A stretch of 64,000 nt of DNA from Dyella subtropica (GTDB lineage: Bacteria > Pseudomonadota > Gammaproteobacteria > Xanthomonadales > Rhodanobacteraceae): positions 124,001 through 188,000 of the forward strand of contig NZ_JAPDPD010000003.1 in NCBI RefSeq assembly GCF_026283965.1, read 5' to 3'. The position numbers and the translations under genes are program-made. This document shows positions 47,288 through 56,480 of this stretch, piece by piece (positions within the stretch are counted from its first letter, which is position 1; the number at the start of each line of letters is the position of its first letter). Under the pieces are notes generated by a model. The model made no database searches. It was not told where the DNA came from and saw nothing but the letters and a program-made list of their open reading frames with translations.

Positions 47288-49741
47288 ATGCGCCGAATGA
47301 TCCTCGCCGGGCTCGTCGCCCTCGCCGCTGTGCCGGCCGCCATGGCCCAAGCGCCAGCCACCGACAGCCTCGACCTGGAAACCATCATGGCCAATCCCGA
47401 GTGGATCGGCGCGGCGGTGGAATCTCCCTATTGGAGCGTGGACGGGCGCAGCCTGTACTACTCGCTCAAGCGCGACGGCAGCAAGGTGCGCGATCTTTAC
47501 CGCGTCGACGCCGCCAGCGGGCAAAGCGTGAAGCTGGCGCCGGAAGCGGTGTCGCAGGCCGACGGTCCGGCCGTATTCGATCGCAACCATCGCCAGGCTG
47601 CCTATATCCGTCACGGCGATGTGTTCCTCGTCGAGCTGGCCAATGGTCGCCGCGTGCAGGTCACGCGCACACCGGAAATCGAGTCCGCGCCGCGCTTCTC
47701 CAGCGACGGCCGCAGCCTGCAATACCGCCAGGGCAACCAATGGTTCGTCTATGACATCGCCGCCGGTGTCGCCGCGCCGGCCGCCGTACTCCGCCTTGCC
47801 GACGACCCGCAGGACAAACAGCCCGACGCACTGGGCGCAGACCAGCTGCGCCTGTTCAAGACCCTGCGCAAGATCAAGTCGGATAAGGACGCCCAGCGTG
47901 CCGAAGACGACACCTTGGCCGCCACCGATCCCGGTCGCTCGCCCAAGACGTTGTGGCTGGGCGAAGTTGGCGACCTGGTCGACACCGAGCTTTCGCCCGA
48001 CGGCCGCTGGATGCTGGTGGTCACTCAGCCCAAGGACTACAAGCCGGGCAAGGCACCCGAAGTCACCCATTACGTCACCGACTCGGGCTACTCCGAGCAG
48101 CAAGCCACACGCGTTTACGTGGGGCGCAAGGACCCGGCACCGCAGTCCTTGCTGCTGGTCGATCTGCAGGGTCGCAAATCCTATGCACTGAAGACCGACG
48201 CACTGCCTGGCATCAAGGACGACCCTTTGAAGGAGCTGCGCGCCGAGGCCGTCGCCGCCCTGCAGAAGGCCGGCAAGGCCGACGACGCCAAGGCATTGAA
48301 GGCGCCGGAGCTACGCGCCGTACGCATCATCTCCAGCGCCGATGATGGCGGTGGTGGCGGCATCGCATGGAGCGAGGACGGCCAGAACGTCGCCATCCAG
48401 CTGCGCGCCATCGACAACAAGGATCGCTGGATCGCCACCGTCGATTTCGACAAACACGCCCTGCTCAATCAGCATCGCCTCACCGACAAGGCGTGGATCA
48501 ACTGGAACTTCAACGATTTCGGCTGGCTCAAGGACAACCGCACGCTGTGGTACCTCAGCGAAGAAACCGGCTGGTCGCAGCTCTACAGCAAAGCCCCCGG
48601 CGACAAGGCCAAAGCGCTCACCAGCGGCAGGTTCGAAGTCAGCCATCCGCTGCTGAGCGAGGATGGCCAGTGGTTCTACCTGCGCACCAACCAGGTCGCA
48701 CCCTATAGCTATGACGTCTACCGTCTGCCAACCAACGGCGGCGAGCTGAGCCGCGTCACGCAGTTCCAGGGCATGGACGACTTCGTGCTCTCGCCCGACG
48801 GCAAGCAACTCGGGGTGCTGCATTCCTCACCCTATGTGCTGGCGCAGCTCGCCGTGCAGGACGCTGGCGGCGGCACACCGCGCGAACTCACCCAGACGAT
48901 GAAGAGCGCCTTCAGCTCGCGCGCATGGATCGCGCCGCAGATCGTCGGCGTGCCTTCGGCGCATGGCGCCGGCACCATCTGGGCCAAGTATTACGGCCCG
49001 AATGATCCCGCAGCAGCGGCTTCGCGCCCCGCGGTGATCTTCGTGCACGGCGCCGGCTACTTGCAGAACGTCACGCTGAACTGGTCCAACTATTTCCGCG
49101 AGCAGATGTTCCACAACCTGCTCGTGCAGCAAGGCTACGTGGTGCTGGACATGGACTACCGCGCCTCCGAAGGCTACGGCCGCGACTGGCGCACCGCCAT
49201 CTATCGCCAGATGGGCCACCCCGAGCTGGACGACCTGCTCGACGGCAAGGCCTGGCTGGTCAAGCACCACGGCGTCGATCCCGCGCGCGTGGGCATCTAC
49301 GGCGGCAGCTACGGCGGTTTCATGACCATCATGGCCCTGCTGCGCGCACCGGGCGAATTCGCGGCCGGTTCCGCCTTGCGTCCGGTCACCGACTGGACCA
49401 CCTACAACCACGAATACACCTCCAACATCCTCAACGACCCGCAGCTCGATCCAGCCGCCTATACGGCCAGCTCGCCGATCGAGTATGCCGACAAGTTGCG
49501 GGATGCCTTGCTCATCCAGCACGGCCTGATCGACGACAACGTGCTGGCCAGCGACTCCATCCGCCTGTATCAGCGCTTCATCGAGCTGCACAAGAAAAAC
49601 TTCTGGATGTCGCTGTATCCGATGGAGCGACATGGTTTCGTCCATCCGGATTCTTGGTACGACGAATACCGCCGTATCGACGAACTGTTCGAGACGTATG
49701 TGAAACCCGTGCGGCAGCCGGCAGCGGTTATCGGCCAGTAA
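47288..49741 (+). CDS. Exported S9 prolyl-oligopeptidase-family peptidase (DPP-IV-like)
   Basis: 817 residues with signal peptide (MRRMILAGLVALAAVPAAMA). A long beta-propeller (about 45-560) precedes the catalytic domain with Ser in GGSYGGFM, Asp in GLIDDNVL and His in MERHGFVHP. The propeller and the conserved GYLQNVTLNWSNYFREQMF region differ from the enzyme at 5878, so the two peptidases probably have distinct peptide preferences. It is a monocistronic gene; the 136-bp palindromic repeat lies 19 bases after its stop. Confidence 0.9.
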   Translation: MRRMILAGLVALAAVPAAMAQAPATDSLDLETIMANPEWIGAAVESPYWSVDGRSLYYSLKRDGSKVRDLYRVDAASGQSVKLAPEAVSQADGPAVFDRNHRQAAYIRHGDVFLVELANGRRVQVTRTPEIESAPRFSSDGRSLQYRQGNQWFVYDIAAGVAAPAAVLRLADDPQDKQPDALGADQLRLFKTLRKIKSDKDAQRAEDDTLAATDPGRSPKTLWLGEVGDLVDTELSPDGRWMLVVTQPKDYKPGKAPEVTHYVTDSGYSEQQATRVYVGRKDPAPQSLLLVDLQGRKSYALKTDALPGIKDDPLKELRAEAVAALQKAGKADDAKALKAPELRAVRIISSADDGGGGGIAWSEDGQNVAIQLRAIDNKDRWIATVDFDKHALLNQHRLTDKAWINWNFNDFGWLKDNRTLWYLSEETGWSQLYSKAPGDKAKALTSGRFEVSHPLLSEDGQWFYLRTNQVAPYSYDVYRLPTNGGELSRVTQFQGMDDFVLSPDGKQLGVLHSSPYVLAQLAVQDAGGGTPRELTQTMKSAFSSRAWIAPQIVGVPSAHGAGTIWAKYYGPNDPAAAASRPAVIFVHGAGYLQNVTLNWSNYFREQMFHNLLVQQGYVVLDMDYRASEGYGRDWRTAIYRQMGHPELDDLLDGKAWLVKHHGVDPARVGIYGGSYGGFMTIMALLRAPGEFAAGSALRPVTDWTTYNHEYTSNILNDPQLDPAAYTASSPIEYADKLRDALLIQHGLIDDNVLASDSIRLYQRFIELHKKNFWMSLYPMERHGFVHPDSWYDEYRRIDELFETYVKPVRQPAAVIGQ

Positions 49742-49760
49742 CCGATCGTCCCAGCCTTAG

Positions 49761-49896
49761 AGCCTGTTCAAAGTCTCCGCGCAGAGCCGGCGCCATCGAT
49801 GGCATCTCCCCGCGTACTCCCGAGGGGAGAAGGATTCAGCGTCTAACGCTATGACAAGGCGGACCCCGGGCGCTCATCAAAGACTTTGAACAGGCT
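49761..49896 (+). repeat. 136-bp inverted-repeat element with AGCCTGTTCAAAGTCT ends
   Basis: The terminal 16 bases at 49761-49776 are exactly inverted at 49881-49896. Inside are CTCCCC/GGGGAG and other short stems. The same end sequence occurs singly at 41152-41167, just upstream of the WYL regulator gene, and in weaker form at 46229. It probably also terminates the upstream peptidase transcript. Confidence 0.85.
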
Positions 49897-49974
49897 GTTG
49901 GAGAGTACGAAGGCTGGCCCGCCAGGCAGGGCCGCATGCGACAATCATTCTTCCGATCGACCCACTTGACGTAC

Positions 49975-50241
49975 ATGACCATCCCCAAAGACGCATATCG
50001 GCGCTTTCAGGAAGAGCTCGCCGCACTGGATCGCAAGGAACCCGCGCCGGAGAAGCTCACTGGCCAGGCGCGGCTTGAACGCGCGAAGACGGAATTTCTT
50101 GCTCTGCAAAAGCGCTTCGGCCTGTCGATTGCCGATGTGGTCTCGTTCTTCCCCGAGGAAGAAGGTATCGGCTACTTGCAGCAGCTGATCGTGGCCAACG
50201 AAACCAAGCCGAAGCGCGGGCGGAAGCCCAAGTTGCCCTAA
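49975..50241 (+). CDS. Small basic-tailed protein with AT-hook-like motif
   Basis: 88 residues, start MTIPKDAYRRF. A helical, partly coiled N-terminal half (EELAALDRKEPAPEKL, RAKTEFLALQKRFGLSIADV) is followed by FFPEEEGIGYLQQLI and a C-terminal KPKRGRKPKLP. The RGRKPK stretch resembles the AT-hook-like DNA-binding tail of H-NS/MvaT-type proteins. It might be a small nucleoid-associated protein, but the family is not one I can name. Alone on the plus strand. Confidence 0.7.
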   Translation: MTIPKDAYRRFQEELAALDRKEPAPEKLTGQARLERAKTEFLALQKRFGLSIADVVSFFPEEEGIGYLQQLIVANETKPKRGRKPKLP

Positions 50242-50260
50242 GCGATCAGTGCGTGGGCCG

Positions 50261-51088
50261 CTACGCCATCATCGCCGGCTTCGCAAAATACCTCCCCGGC
50301 GACTGCCCAAAGCTGCGCCGGAACATCGCCACGAAGGCACTCACGCTCGCATAGCCCAGCGCATCCGCCACGCTGGCCACGGCTTCGCCGCCGGCAAGGC
50401 GTTCCAGGGCGCGGCTGAGGCGTGCCTGCTGGCGCCATTGCGCGAAGCTGCTGCCGGTTTCATAGCGAAACAATCGGGTGACGGTGCGCGGCGAGAGGCC
50501 GGCCCAGCCGGCCCAATCCTCCAGAGTGCGACCATCGTCGGGGCGTTCCAGTACAGCATGGGCGATACGCAGCAGGCGGCGGTCGCTGGGCATGTTGAGG
50601 TGGAGTGGTTCCTGCGGCGCGCGGCGTATTTCGTCCATCAGCACGCTGAGTACGCGCTCCTGCTCCGCGTCCAGATCGTCCCGCATGGACCAGGTGCTGG
50701 CGCGATGGACCAGCGCGCGCATCAGGTCGTTGGCGCCCAGCACGCAGGTCGTGCCCGGCAAGCCTGTGGCCGCCTCGGGGGCGACGAACACGCCCCAGCC
50801 GCGCGTGGTTTCAGCGATGCGTACCGTGTGCAGTACGCCGGGCGGCAGCCAGCCCACGCGATGCGGCGGCAGTGTCCACGCGCCATCGCAGGTGCGCAGA
50901 CTGAGCAAACCTTTCTCGACGTAGAAGAACTGGCCGCGCAAATGGCGATGCCAGTCCGACTCGACCGCGGGCATGGGTTCCGTGGCGTGGTCGTCATCGA
51001 TCACAAAGGCGATCAGCGCCGGACCGGCGGCGCTTTCGATGCGGCGGAAGACTTCGCTATGGCTCACGGTTTGTCTCACTGATGGCAT
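50261..51088 (-). CDS. AraC-family regulator with cupin sensor
   Basis: 275 residues. An N-terminal cupin (HRHLRGQFFYVEKGLLSLRT, LPPHRVGWLPPGVLHTV shown in parts) and a C-terminal double HTH (LEDWAGWAGLSPRTVTRLF, VASVADALGYASVSAFVAMFRRSFGQSPGRYF in parts). This layout is shared with regulators of MFS or catabolic genes that sense a small ligand in the cupin. No obvious target is adjacent except the small gene at 51256 and the efflux operon, both transcribed divergently. Confidence 0.92.
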   Translation of the reverse strand: MPSVRQTVSHSEVFRRIESAAGPALIAFVIDDDHATEPMPAVESDWHRHLRGQFFYVEKGLLSLRTCDGAWTLPPHRVGWLPPGVLHTVRIAETTRGWGVFVAPEAATGLPGTTCVLGANDLMRALVHRASTWSMRDDLDAEQERVLSVLMDEIRRAPQEPLHLNMPSDRRLLRIAHAVLERPDDGRTLEDWAGWAGLSPRTVTRLFRYETGSSFAQWRQQARLSRALERLAGGEAVASVADALGYASVSAFVAMFRRSFGQSPGRYFAKPAMMA

Positions 51089-51255
51089 GTTCTAGATAAA
51101 AATTGTCCGGCTAACGCTATCAGGCCATGACCCGTCGCATCTAGGCTTTGAAAGCTGCCCCGTTCCCCGACGGGCGCCCCTCCCGTCCGCCAGCCACGAG
51201 CGGTCACGCCGAAGCCACCGCGGACGTCCTCCCATAAACAGGCAGGAGATTCGGC

Positions 51256-51525
51256 ATGTCGTCCCCAGACTCGCCGTCCATTCCCATGGACGCCGTCGAG
51301 GCACTGACCCGCTTCGTCGTGAACGCCCAACTGATGCTCGACCCGGCGACCCCGGAGGCGCTGCGCTGCCAGGCCGAGCCTCGTTTAGTGGCGGTGTTGC
51401 CCACTTTGCACGCCCTGGGCGTGTTCGACCTGTTTGCCATCCGCGACCCCGCCCTGAAGGCGCTGGTGCAGGACGAACTGATCGCCGCACGCCAGCGACT
51501 GCGCGCACCGGGCGTGGCCGCTTGA
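51256..51525 (+). CDS. Short hypothetical protein
   Basis: 89 residues with AGGAG seven bases before its ATG. Mostly helical and soluble, no Cys pattern or signal peptide: DAVEALTRFVVNAQLMLDP, ALRCQAEPRLVAVLPTLHALGVFD. I do not recognise it. It lies between the AraC regulator and marR. Confidence 0.65.
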   Translation: MSSPDSPSIPMDAVEALTRFVVNAQLMLDPATPEALRCQAEPRLVAVLPTLHALGVFDLFAIRDPALKALVQDELIAARQRLRAPGVAA

Positions 51526-51555
51526 GTCGTTGAGAAAGCAGATGTTGCCTGTCAT

Positions 51556-51592
51556 ATATTTGCCTTGACAAATATTCTCACGGCAATAGAAT
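51556..51592 (+). promoter_or_regulatory. marR promoter overlapped by a palindromic operator
   Basis: -35 TTGACA (51565-51570), 16 bases, -10 TAGAAT (51587-51592). The palindrome ATATTTG-CCTTGA-CAAATAT (51556-51575) covers the -35 box. The predicted start is a few bases before ATG 51601, so the mRNA would be leaderless or nearly so. Confidence 0.75.
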
Positions 51593-51600
51593 GCGCGTCC

Positions 51601-52059
51601 ATGAACATGGACATATCCACCCAGAACACTCCCCGGGAGAGCCTCGGCGTGCTGCTAGGACTCGTGCGTTCCGAGATCGTCCGTGCGATGGAAGCGGAGA
51701 TCGCCGCCAAAGGCATGGACCTGCGCTTCACTCAGTTCCTGATCCTCAAGCGGCTGGCGCGGATGGGGCCGATGTCCGCCACTGAGCTGGCCCGCGCCGT
51801 CGAGCTGGATGGCGGTGCGATGACCCGGCAGCTCGATCAACTGGAAGGCAAGGGCTATCTGCGCCGGTGCCCGCACGACCAGGACCGCCGTGCGCTGCGC
51901 ATCAAGCTGACCCCGGAAGGCGATGCGCTGTGGCAGGAACTCACCAGTTGCAGCGATCGCGTGCTGGATGCCGCCCAGCGCTCGTTGAGCGAAACCGAAC
52001 GGCAGCATTTGAACGACTACCTGACGCGCGTGTTGAGCGCATTGCGCGACAAGACCTGA
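51601..52059 (+). CDS. MarR-family regulator of the EmrAB-type efflux operon
   Basis: 152 residues, winged-helix MarR fold. The DNA-binding part reads MSATELARAVELDGGAMTRQLDQLEGKGYLRR in parts, followed by the wing HDQDRRALRIKLTPEG. MarR/EmrR repressors release DNA when they bind phenolic or drug ligands. A promoter with an overlapping palindrome lies just upstream, and the outer-membrane factor, emrA and emrB follow in the same orientation, so it is very likely the autorepressor of this operon. The ATG at 51601 has no Shine-Dalgarno; a second ATG is two codons later. Confidence 0.93.
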   Translation: MNMDISTQNTPRESLGVLLGLVRSEIVRAMEAEIAAKGMDLRFTQFLILKRLARMGPMSATELARAVELDGGAMTRQLDQLEGKGYLRRCPHDQDRRALRIKLTPEGDALWQELTSCSDRVLDAAQRSLSETERQHLNDYLTRVLSALRDKT

Positions 52060-52097
52060 CACCTCTTTCCCCTTTTTCTTCTTCTCGGAATACGACC

Positions 52098-53570
52098 ATG
52101 CGTCTGCACACAATGGCGGCGGCGATCGGACTGAGCCTGGCGTTGGCCGGCTGCGTCAGCAGCGGCGGCCTGCATCCGTCCGGTGCGCTGACGGATGCTT
52201 CTTCGCTCAAGAGCGAGCGCAGCCTCAATGGCATCGCCGTGTCACCGGCGGCCTGGCCCCAGCAGGATTGGTGGACCGCCTTGGGCGATGCCCAGCTGAG
52301 CGGCCTGATCGACGAAGCCTTGCGCGACAACCCCGGCCTGGCCGCCGCCGACGCGCGCGCGCAGCAAGCGCAGGCCGCGGCCGGCGTGGCCGATGCCGAG
52401 CGCGGGCCGACCGTCAACGCGGGTGCCAGCGTAGCCGGCGCGCGTCCGCCGGGTGCGCTGTTCGGTGGCCACAGCCATTTCTCCTGGGCCAAGTACGGCT
52501 ATGCCAGCTTCAATTGGGGCCTGGATTTGTGGGGCGGCAAGCGCGCTGCGTGGGAGGCCGCCCTCGGCCAGGCCCGCGCTGCGGAGATCGATCGTCAGGC
52601 GGCGCGCATCGAGCTATCCACCAATGTCGGCCGCGCCTATACCCAGCTCGGCTACGCCTACGCACAGCAGGACGTGGCGAAGGCGGAACTGGAGCGCGCC
52701 AATCGCGCCCGCGATTTGACTCGCCAGCGCGCGTCCGCCGGTATCGACAGCCAGTTGCAGCTCAAGCAGAGCGACACGGAAGTGGCCACGGCGGAGCAAC
52801 AACAAGCGGTGGCGAACCGCGCCATCGACGCGGCGCGTTCGTCGCTCTCGGTGCTGCTCGGCAAGGGCCCGGATCGCGGCCTCGACATCACCCGCCCGCA
52901 GGTACTCAAGCCGGTTGCGCTGGCCGTCCCCGGCAACCTGTCGATGGATCTGATCGGCCATCGCGCCGATCTGGTCGCTGCGCGCTGGCGCGTCGAGGCG
53001 GCCAGCAAGGACATCAAGGTCGCCAAGACCGAGTTCCTGCCCAATGTCAGTATCGGCGCCATGGCCGGTCTGCTGAATATGGGCGGCGGCAACTTGTTTA
53101 GCTTGAAGAACCGCTTCTATGAGCTGGGTCCGTCGCTGAGCTTGCCGATTTTCGACGGTGGTCGTCTGCGTGCGAACCTTGCCGGCAAGGATGCGCAATA
53201 CGACCTCGCCGTGGCGCAGTACAACGAGACCCTGGTCGCGGCCACCAACCAGGTGGCGGACAACTACAACGCGCTGCAATCCATGCAGCAACAAATCGAC
53301 GCCCAGCAGCGCGCGTTGGATGCCGCCACCGAGGCGTGGCAGCTCTCCGAGCAGCGCTACAAGGCTGGCATCGGCAACTACCTGGAAGCACTGATCGTGC
53401 GCCAGCAGTTGCTGCAGGCCCAGCAGCGCATGGCCGCGCTGCAGTCGCAGCAGGTCGATCTTTCAGTGCAGCTGATCCAGGCGCTCGGCGGCGGCTATCG
53501 CCCGCAGGCCGACGACGCGCATGAGGTCGCCGCCGCTTCCTCCTCTTCCGTTTCCGAACGCTCTCTCTGA
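52098..53570 (+). CDS. Outer-membrane factor lipoprotein of tripartite efflux (NodT/OprM family)
   Basis: 490 residues. Signal peptide with lipobox LAGC, lipidated Cys19. Two OEP repeats make the TolC-like channel: AWPQQDWWTALGDAQLSGLI, NPGLAAADARAQQAQA, YASFNWGLDLWG, then FLPNVSIGAMAGLLN and LSLPIFDGGRLRANL, QRYKAGIGNYLEALIVRQQLL. It provides the outer-membrane duct for the emrAB pump encoded next, 12 bp before emrA. The start at 52098 avoids a longer overlap with marR. Confidence 0.93.
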   Translation: MRLHTMAAAIGLSLALAGCVSSGGLHPSGALTDASSLKSERSLNGIAVSPAAWPQQDWWTALGDAQLSGLIDEALRDNPGLAAADARAQQAQAAAGVADAERGPTVNAGASVAGARPPGALFGGHSHFSWAKYGYASFNWGLDLWGGKRAAWEAALGQARAAEIDRQAARIELSTNVGRAYTQLGYAYAQQDVAKAELERANRARDLTRQRASAGIDSQLQLKQSDTEVATAEQQQAVANRAIDAARSSLSVLLGKGPDRGLDITRPQVLKPVALAVPGNLSMDLIGHRADLVAARWRVEAASKDIKVAKTEFLPNVSIGAMAGLLNMGGGNLFSLKNRFYELGPSLSLPIFDGGRLRANLAGKDAQYDLAVAQYNETLVAATNQVADNYNALQSMQQQIDAQQRALDAATEAWQLSEQRYKAGIGNYLEALIVRQQLLQAQQRMAALQSQQVDLSVQLIQALGGGYRPQADDAHEVAAASSSSVSERSL

Positions 53571-53582
53571 AGGCTATCCCCC

Positions 53583-54791
53583 ATGTCTAGCCAAACTCCC
53601 CTTGCGGCCGACAACACCTCCACTCCACCACCGCAAAAGAGCCGCCGCGGTTTCCTGTTGCGCCTGCTAGGCGTCGTGGTGGTGCTCGCCATTGTCGGTT
53701 GGACCGCGTGGTACTTCCTCGACGGCCGCTGGTATGAAAACACCGACGATGCCTACGTCAACGGCAATGTGGTGCAGATCACTCCGCAGGTGCCCGGCAC
53801 CGTCGTCACCATCGGTGCCGACGACGGCGACCTGGTCCATGCCGGCGACGTGCTGGTGAAACTCGACCGCAGCAACACCGAAGTGGCGCTGGCGGAAGCC
53901 AGGGCGAACCTTGCCAGCACCGTGCGCAAGGTGCGCGGCCTGTACAGCAACGTGTCCGGTGCGCAAGCCGATGTCGCGGCACGCAAGGTAGCCGTGGACA
54001 AGGCGCGCCAGGACTTCAGCCGTCGCCGTGACCTGGCCACGTCCGGTGCGATCTCCGCCGAGGAGCTGTCGCACGCACAGGACACGCTGACCGTCGCCGA
54101 AAGCGCACTCACCGCCTCGCAGCAGCAGTACCAGACCAGCAAGGTGCTGGTGGACGACACCGTGGTCGCGTCCCATCCAGACGTCCAGACGGCCGCCGCC
54201 AAGTTGCGCCAGGCTTACCTGGACAACCTGCGCACCACTATCGTCGCGCCGGTCGACGGTTATGTCGCCAAGCGCTCGGTGCAGCTCGGTCAGCGCATCG
54301 CTCCCGGTGCGCCGCTGATGGCTGTGGTGCCGCTGCACCAGGTCTGGATCGACGCCAACTTCAAGGAAACCCAGCTGACCCATATGCGTATCGGCCAGCC
54401 GGTGGAAATCCGCACCGACGTGTACGGCGGCTCGGTGAAGTACAAGGGCACGGTGCAGAGTCTGGGCGTGGGCACCGGCAGCGCGTTCTCGCTGCTGCCG
54501 GCGCAGAACGCTACCGGCAACTGGATCAAGATCGTGCAGCGCGTACCGGTGCGCATCTTCTTCACCGACCCCAAGCAGCTTGATGAGCACCCGTTGCGCA
54601 TCGGCCTGTCGACCGACGTGGAAGTGGGCCTGCACGACCAGAACGGTTCGATGCTGGCGAAGCAGTCACCGACGCAGCCGGCTTTCAGCACCGACGTATA
54701 CGAGAAGCAGCTGGCCCAGGCCGATGGCGTCATCGGTCAGATCATCCACGCCAACATGCCTGGCAGCGACGCGACCAAGTCATCCGACTGA
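53583..54791 (+). CDS. emrA: HlyD-family membrane-fusion protein (EmrA)
   Basis: 402 residues. N-terminal membrane helix (FLLRLLGVVVVLAIVGWTAWY), then lipoyl/biotin-like domain with YVNGNVVQITPQVPGTVVTI, an alpha-helical hairpin and RLGQRIAPGAPLMAVVPL-type C-terminal barrel (landmark APGAPLMAVVPLHQVWIDANFKE). EmrA bridges EmrB in the inner membrane to the outer-membrane channel. It follows the outer-membrane factor by 12 bp. A palindromic repeat separates it from emrB. Confidence 0.94.
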   Translation: MSSQTPLAADNTSTPPPQKSRRGFLLRLLGVVVVLAIVGWTAWYFLDGRWYENTDDAYVNGNVVQITPQVPGTVVTIGADDGDLVHAGDVLVKLDRSNTEVALAEARANLASTVRKVRGLYSNVSGAQADVAARKVAVDKARQDFSRRRDLATSGAISAEELSHAQDTLTVAESALTASQQQYQTSKVLVDDTVVASHPDVQTAAAKLRQAYLDNLRTTIVAPVDGYVAKRSVQLGQRIAPGAPLMAVVPLHQVWIDANFKETQLTHMRIGQPVEIRTDVYGGSVKYKGTVQSLGVGTGSAFSLLPAQNATGNWIKIVQRVPVRIFFTDPKQLDEHPLRIGLSTDVEVGLHDQNGSMLAKQSPTQPAFSTDVYEKQLAQADGVIGQIIHANMPGSDATKSSD

Positions 54792-54793
54792 CT

Positions 54794-54906
54794 CCCTCCC
54801 CTGCGTGTAGCAGGGGAGGGCTGGGGTGGGGTGAAGCCCCGCAAGACTCGTTGCGTCATCACAAGAGCTCACCCCCTCCCAACCTCCCCCTGCGAGCAGG
54901 GGGAGG
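54794..54906 (+). repeat. Intergenic palindromic repeat between emrA and emrB
   Basis: An 11-pair hairpin CCCTCCCCTGC / GCAGGGGAGGG (54794-54820) and a 10-pair hairpin CCTCCCCCTG / CAGGGGGAGG (54883-54906). The two halves can also pair with each other imperfectly. No T-run. It could reduce expression of emrB relative to emrA. Confidence 0.75.
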
Positions 54907-54934
54907 GGCAACCCTCCTGGAGTGTCTCTAGTTC

Positions 54935-56464
54935 ATGAACACCCAATTCCGTCCGCCCAATATGGTGCTGGCCACCATCGGCCTGTCGCTGGCGACCTTC
55001 ATGCAGGTGCTGGACACCACCATCGCCAACGTGTCGCTGCCGACCATCGCCGGCAACCTCGGCGTGAGCGTGAACCAGAGCACCTGGGTCATCACCTCGT
55101 TCGCGGTGAGCATGGCGATCTCGCTGCCGCTCACCGGCTTCCTCACCCGCCGCTTCGGCGAGGTGAAGATGTTCATGTGGTCGACCCTGCTGTTTTCGAT
55201 GGCCTCGTTCCTGTGCGGCGTCGCGCAGAGCATGCCGATGCTGATCCTGTTCCGCGCGATCCAGGGCGCGGTGGCCGGCCCGATGTATCCGGTGACACAG
55301 GCGCTTTTGATCTCGATCTATCCACCCGCCAAACGCGGCATGGCGCTGGCGCTGCTGGCGATGGTGACGGTGGTGGCGCCCATCGCTGGTCCGATCCTCG
55401 GCGGTTGGATCACCGACAACTATTCCTGGCCGTGGATCTTCTTCATCAACGTGCCCATCGGCATCTTCGCCAGCATGGTCATCGCCAACCAGATGAAGGG
55501 GCGTAACGACGTCACGCAGCGGCCGAAGATCGACTACGTCGGCCTGATCACCCTGATCATCGGCGTCGGTGCGTTGCAGATCGTGCTGGACAAGGGCAAC
55601 GACGAGGACTGGTTCAACTCCACCTTCATCGTCATTACCAGTATCGTCGCAGCGCTCGGCATCATCGTGTTCCTGATCTGGGAACTGACCGACAAAGAGC
55701 CGATCGTCGATCTGCGCCTGTTCCGCTATCGCAATTTCCGCATGGGCACGCTGTCACTGGTGCTGGCGTACGCAGCGTTCTTCGCGATCGGTCTGCTAGT
55801 GCCGCAATGGATGCAGCGCAACCTCGGCTACACCTCCACCTGGGCCGGGTTCGCCAGTGCGCCGCTGGGCATCCTGCCAGTGTTGCTCACCTTTATCGTG
55901 GGCAAGTACTCCACGCGTTTCGATCTGCGACTGATCGCGTCGATCTCGTTTCTGGTGATGGGTACCACCAGCTTCCTGCGCTCTGAGTTCTTTCTCGATA
56001 TCGACTTCATGCATATCGCGATGGTCCAGTTGCTGCAGGGTCTGGGCGTGGCACTGTTCTTCATGCCGGTGACCACCATCCTGCTGTCGGATCTGCAGCC
56101 GCATGAGATCGCTGCCGGTGGTGGCCTAGCCACGTTCCTGCGTACGCTGGGGGCGAGCTTCTCGGCATCGCTCACCACCTTCATGTGGGATCGCCGCGCG
56201 GTGGTGCACCACGCGCACCTGAGCGAACACATCACGCCGTATGACGCGACGTCGCAGCAAGCGATGAGCACGCTGGGTGGTGGCGATCCGCAGAAGGCGG
56301 CGATGGTGCTCAATCAGATGATTACCCAGCAGGGCTCCCAGATTTCGTTCAACGAAGTGTTCCACGTGCTCGGCTGGATCTTCATCAGCCTGATCGTCGT
56401 CGTGTGGATGACCAAGCCGCCGTTCATAGCCAAGAGCGGGCCATCCGCGGGCGGCGGGCATTGA
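54935..56464 (+). CDS. emrB: DHA2-family MFS drug transporter (EmrB)
   Basis: 509 residues with 14 predicted membrane helices. Family motifs: TTIANVSLPTIAGNLG with motif D1, FLTRRFGEVKMF (motif A) and GPILGGWITDNYSWPWIFFINVPIG (motif C, shown partly). EmrB exports hydrophobic drugs by proton antiport together with EmrA and an outer-membrane channel. It ends before a strong 13-bp bidirectional terminator. The upstream GGAG is 12 bases from the ATG, longer than usual. Confidence 0.95.
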   Translation: MNTQFRPPNMVLATIGLSLATFMQVLDTTIANVSLPTIAGNLGVSVNQSTWVITSFAVSMAISLPLTGFLTRRFGEVKMFMWSTLLFSMASFLCGVAQSMPMLILFRAIQGAVAGPMYPVTQALLISIYPPAKRGMALALLAMVTVVAPIAGPILGGWITDNYSWPWIFFINVPIGIFASMVIANQMKGRNDVTQRPKIDYVGLITLIIGVGALQIVLDKGNDEDWFNSTFIVITSIVAALGIIVFLIWELTDKEPIVDLRLFRYRNFRMGTLSLVLAYAAFFAIGLLVPQWMQRNLGYTSTWAGFASAPLGILPVLLTFIVGKYSTRFDLRLIASISFLVMGTTSFLRSEFFLDIDFMHIAMVQLLQGLGVALFFMPVTTILLSDLQPHEIAAGGGLATFLRTLGASFSASLTTFMWDRRAVVHHAHLSEHITPYDATSQQAMSTLGGGDPQKAAMVLNQMITQQGSQISFNEVFHVLGWIFISLIVVVWMTKPPFIAKSGPSAGGGH

Positions 56465-56480
56465 TGTCCGACCACGCATA

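Noticed and set aside
56355-56372. parS-like sequence GTGTTCCACGTGCTC
   Set aside because: Only one half matches the parS consensus, it is inside emrB and far from parAB; not a palindrome.
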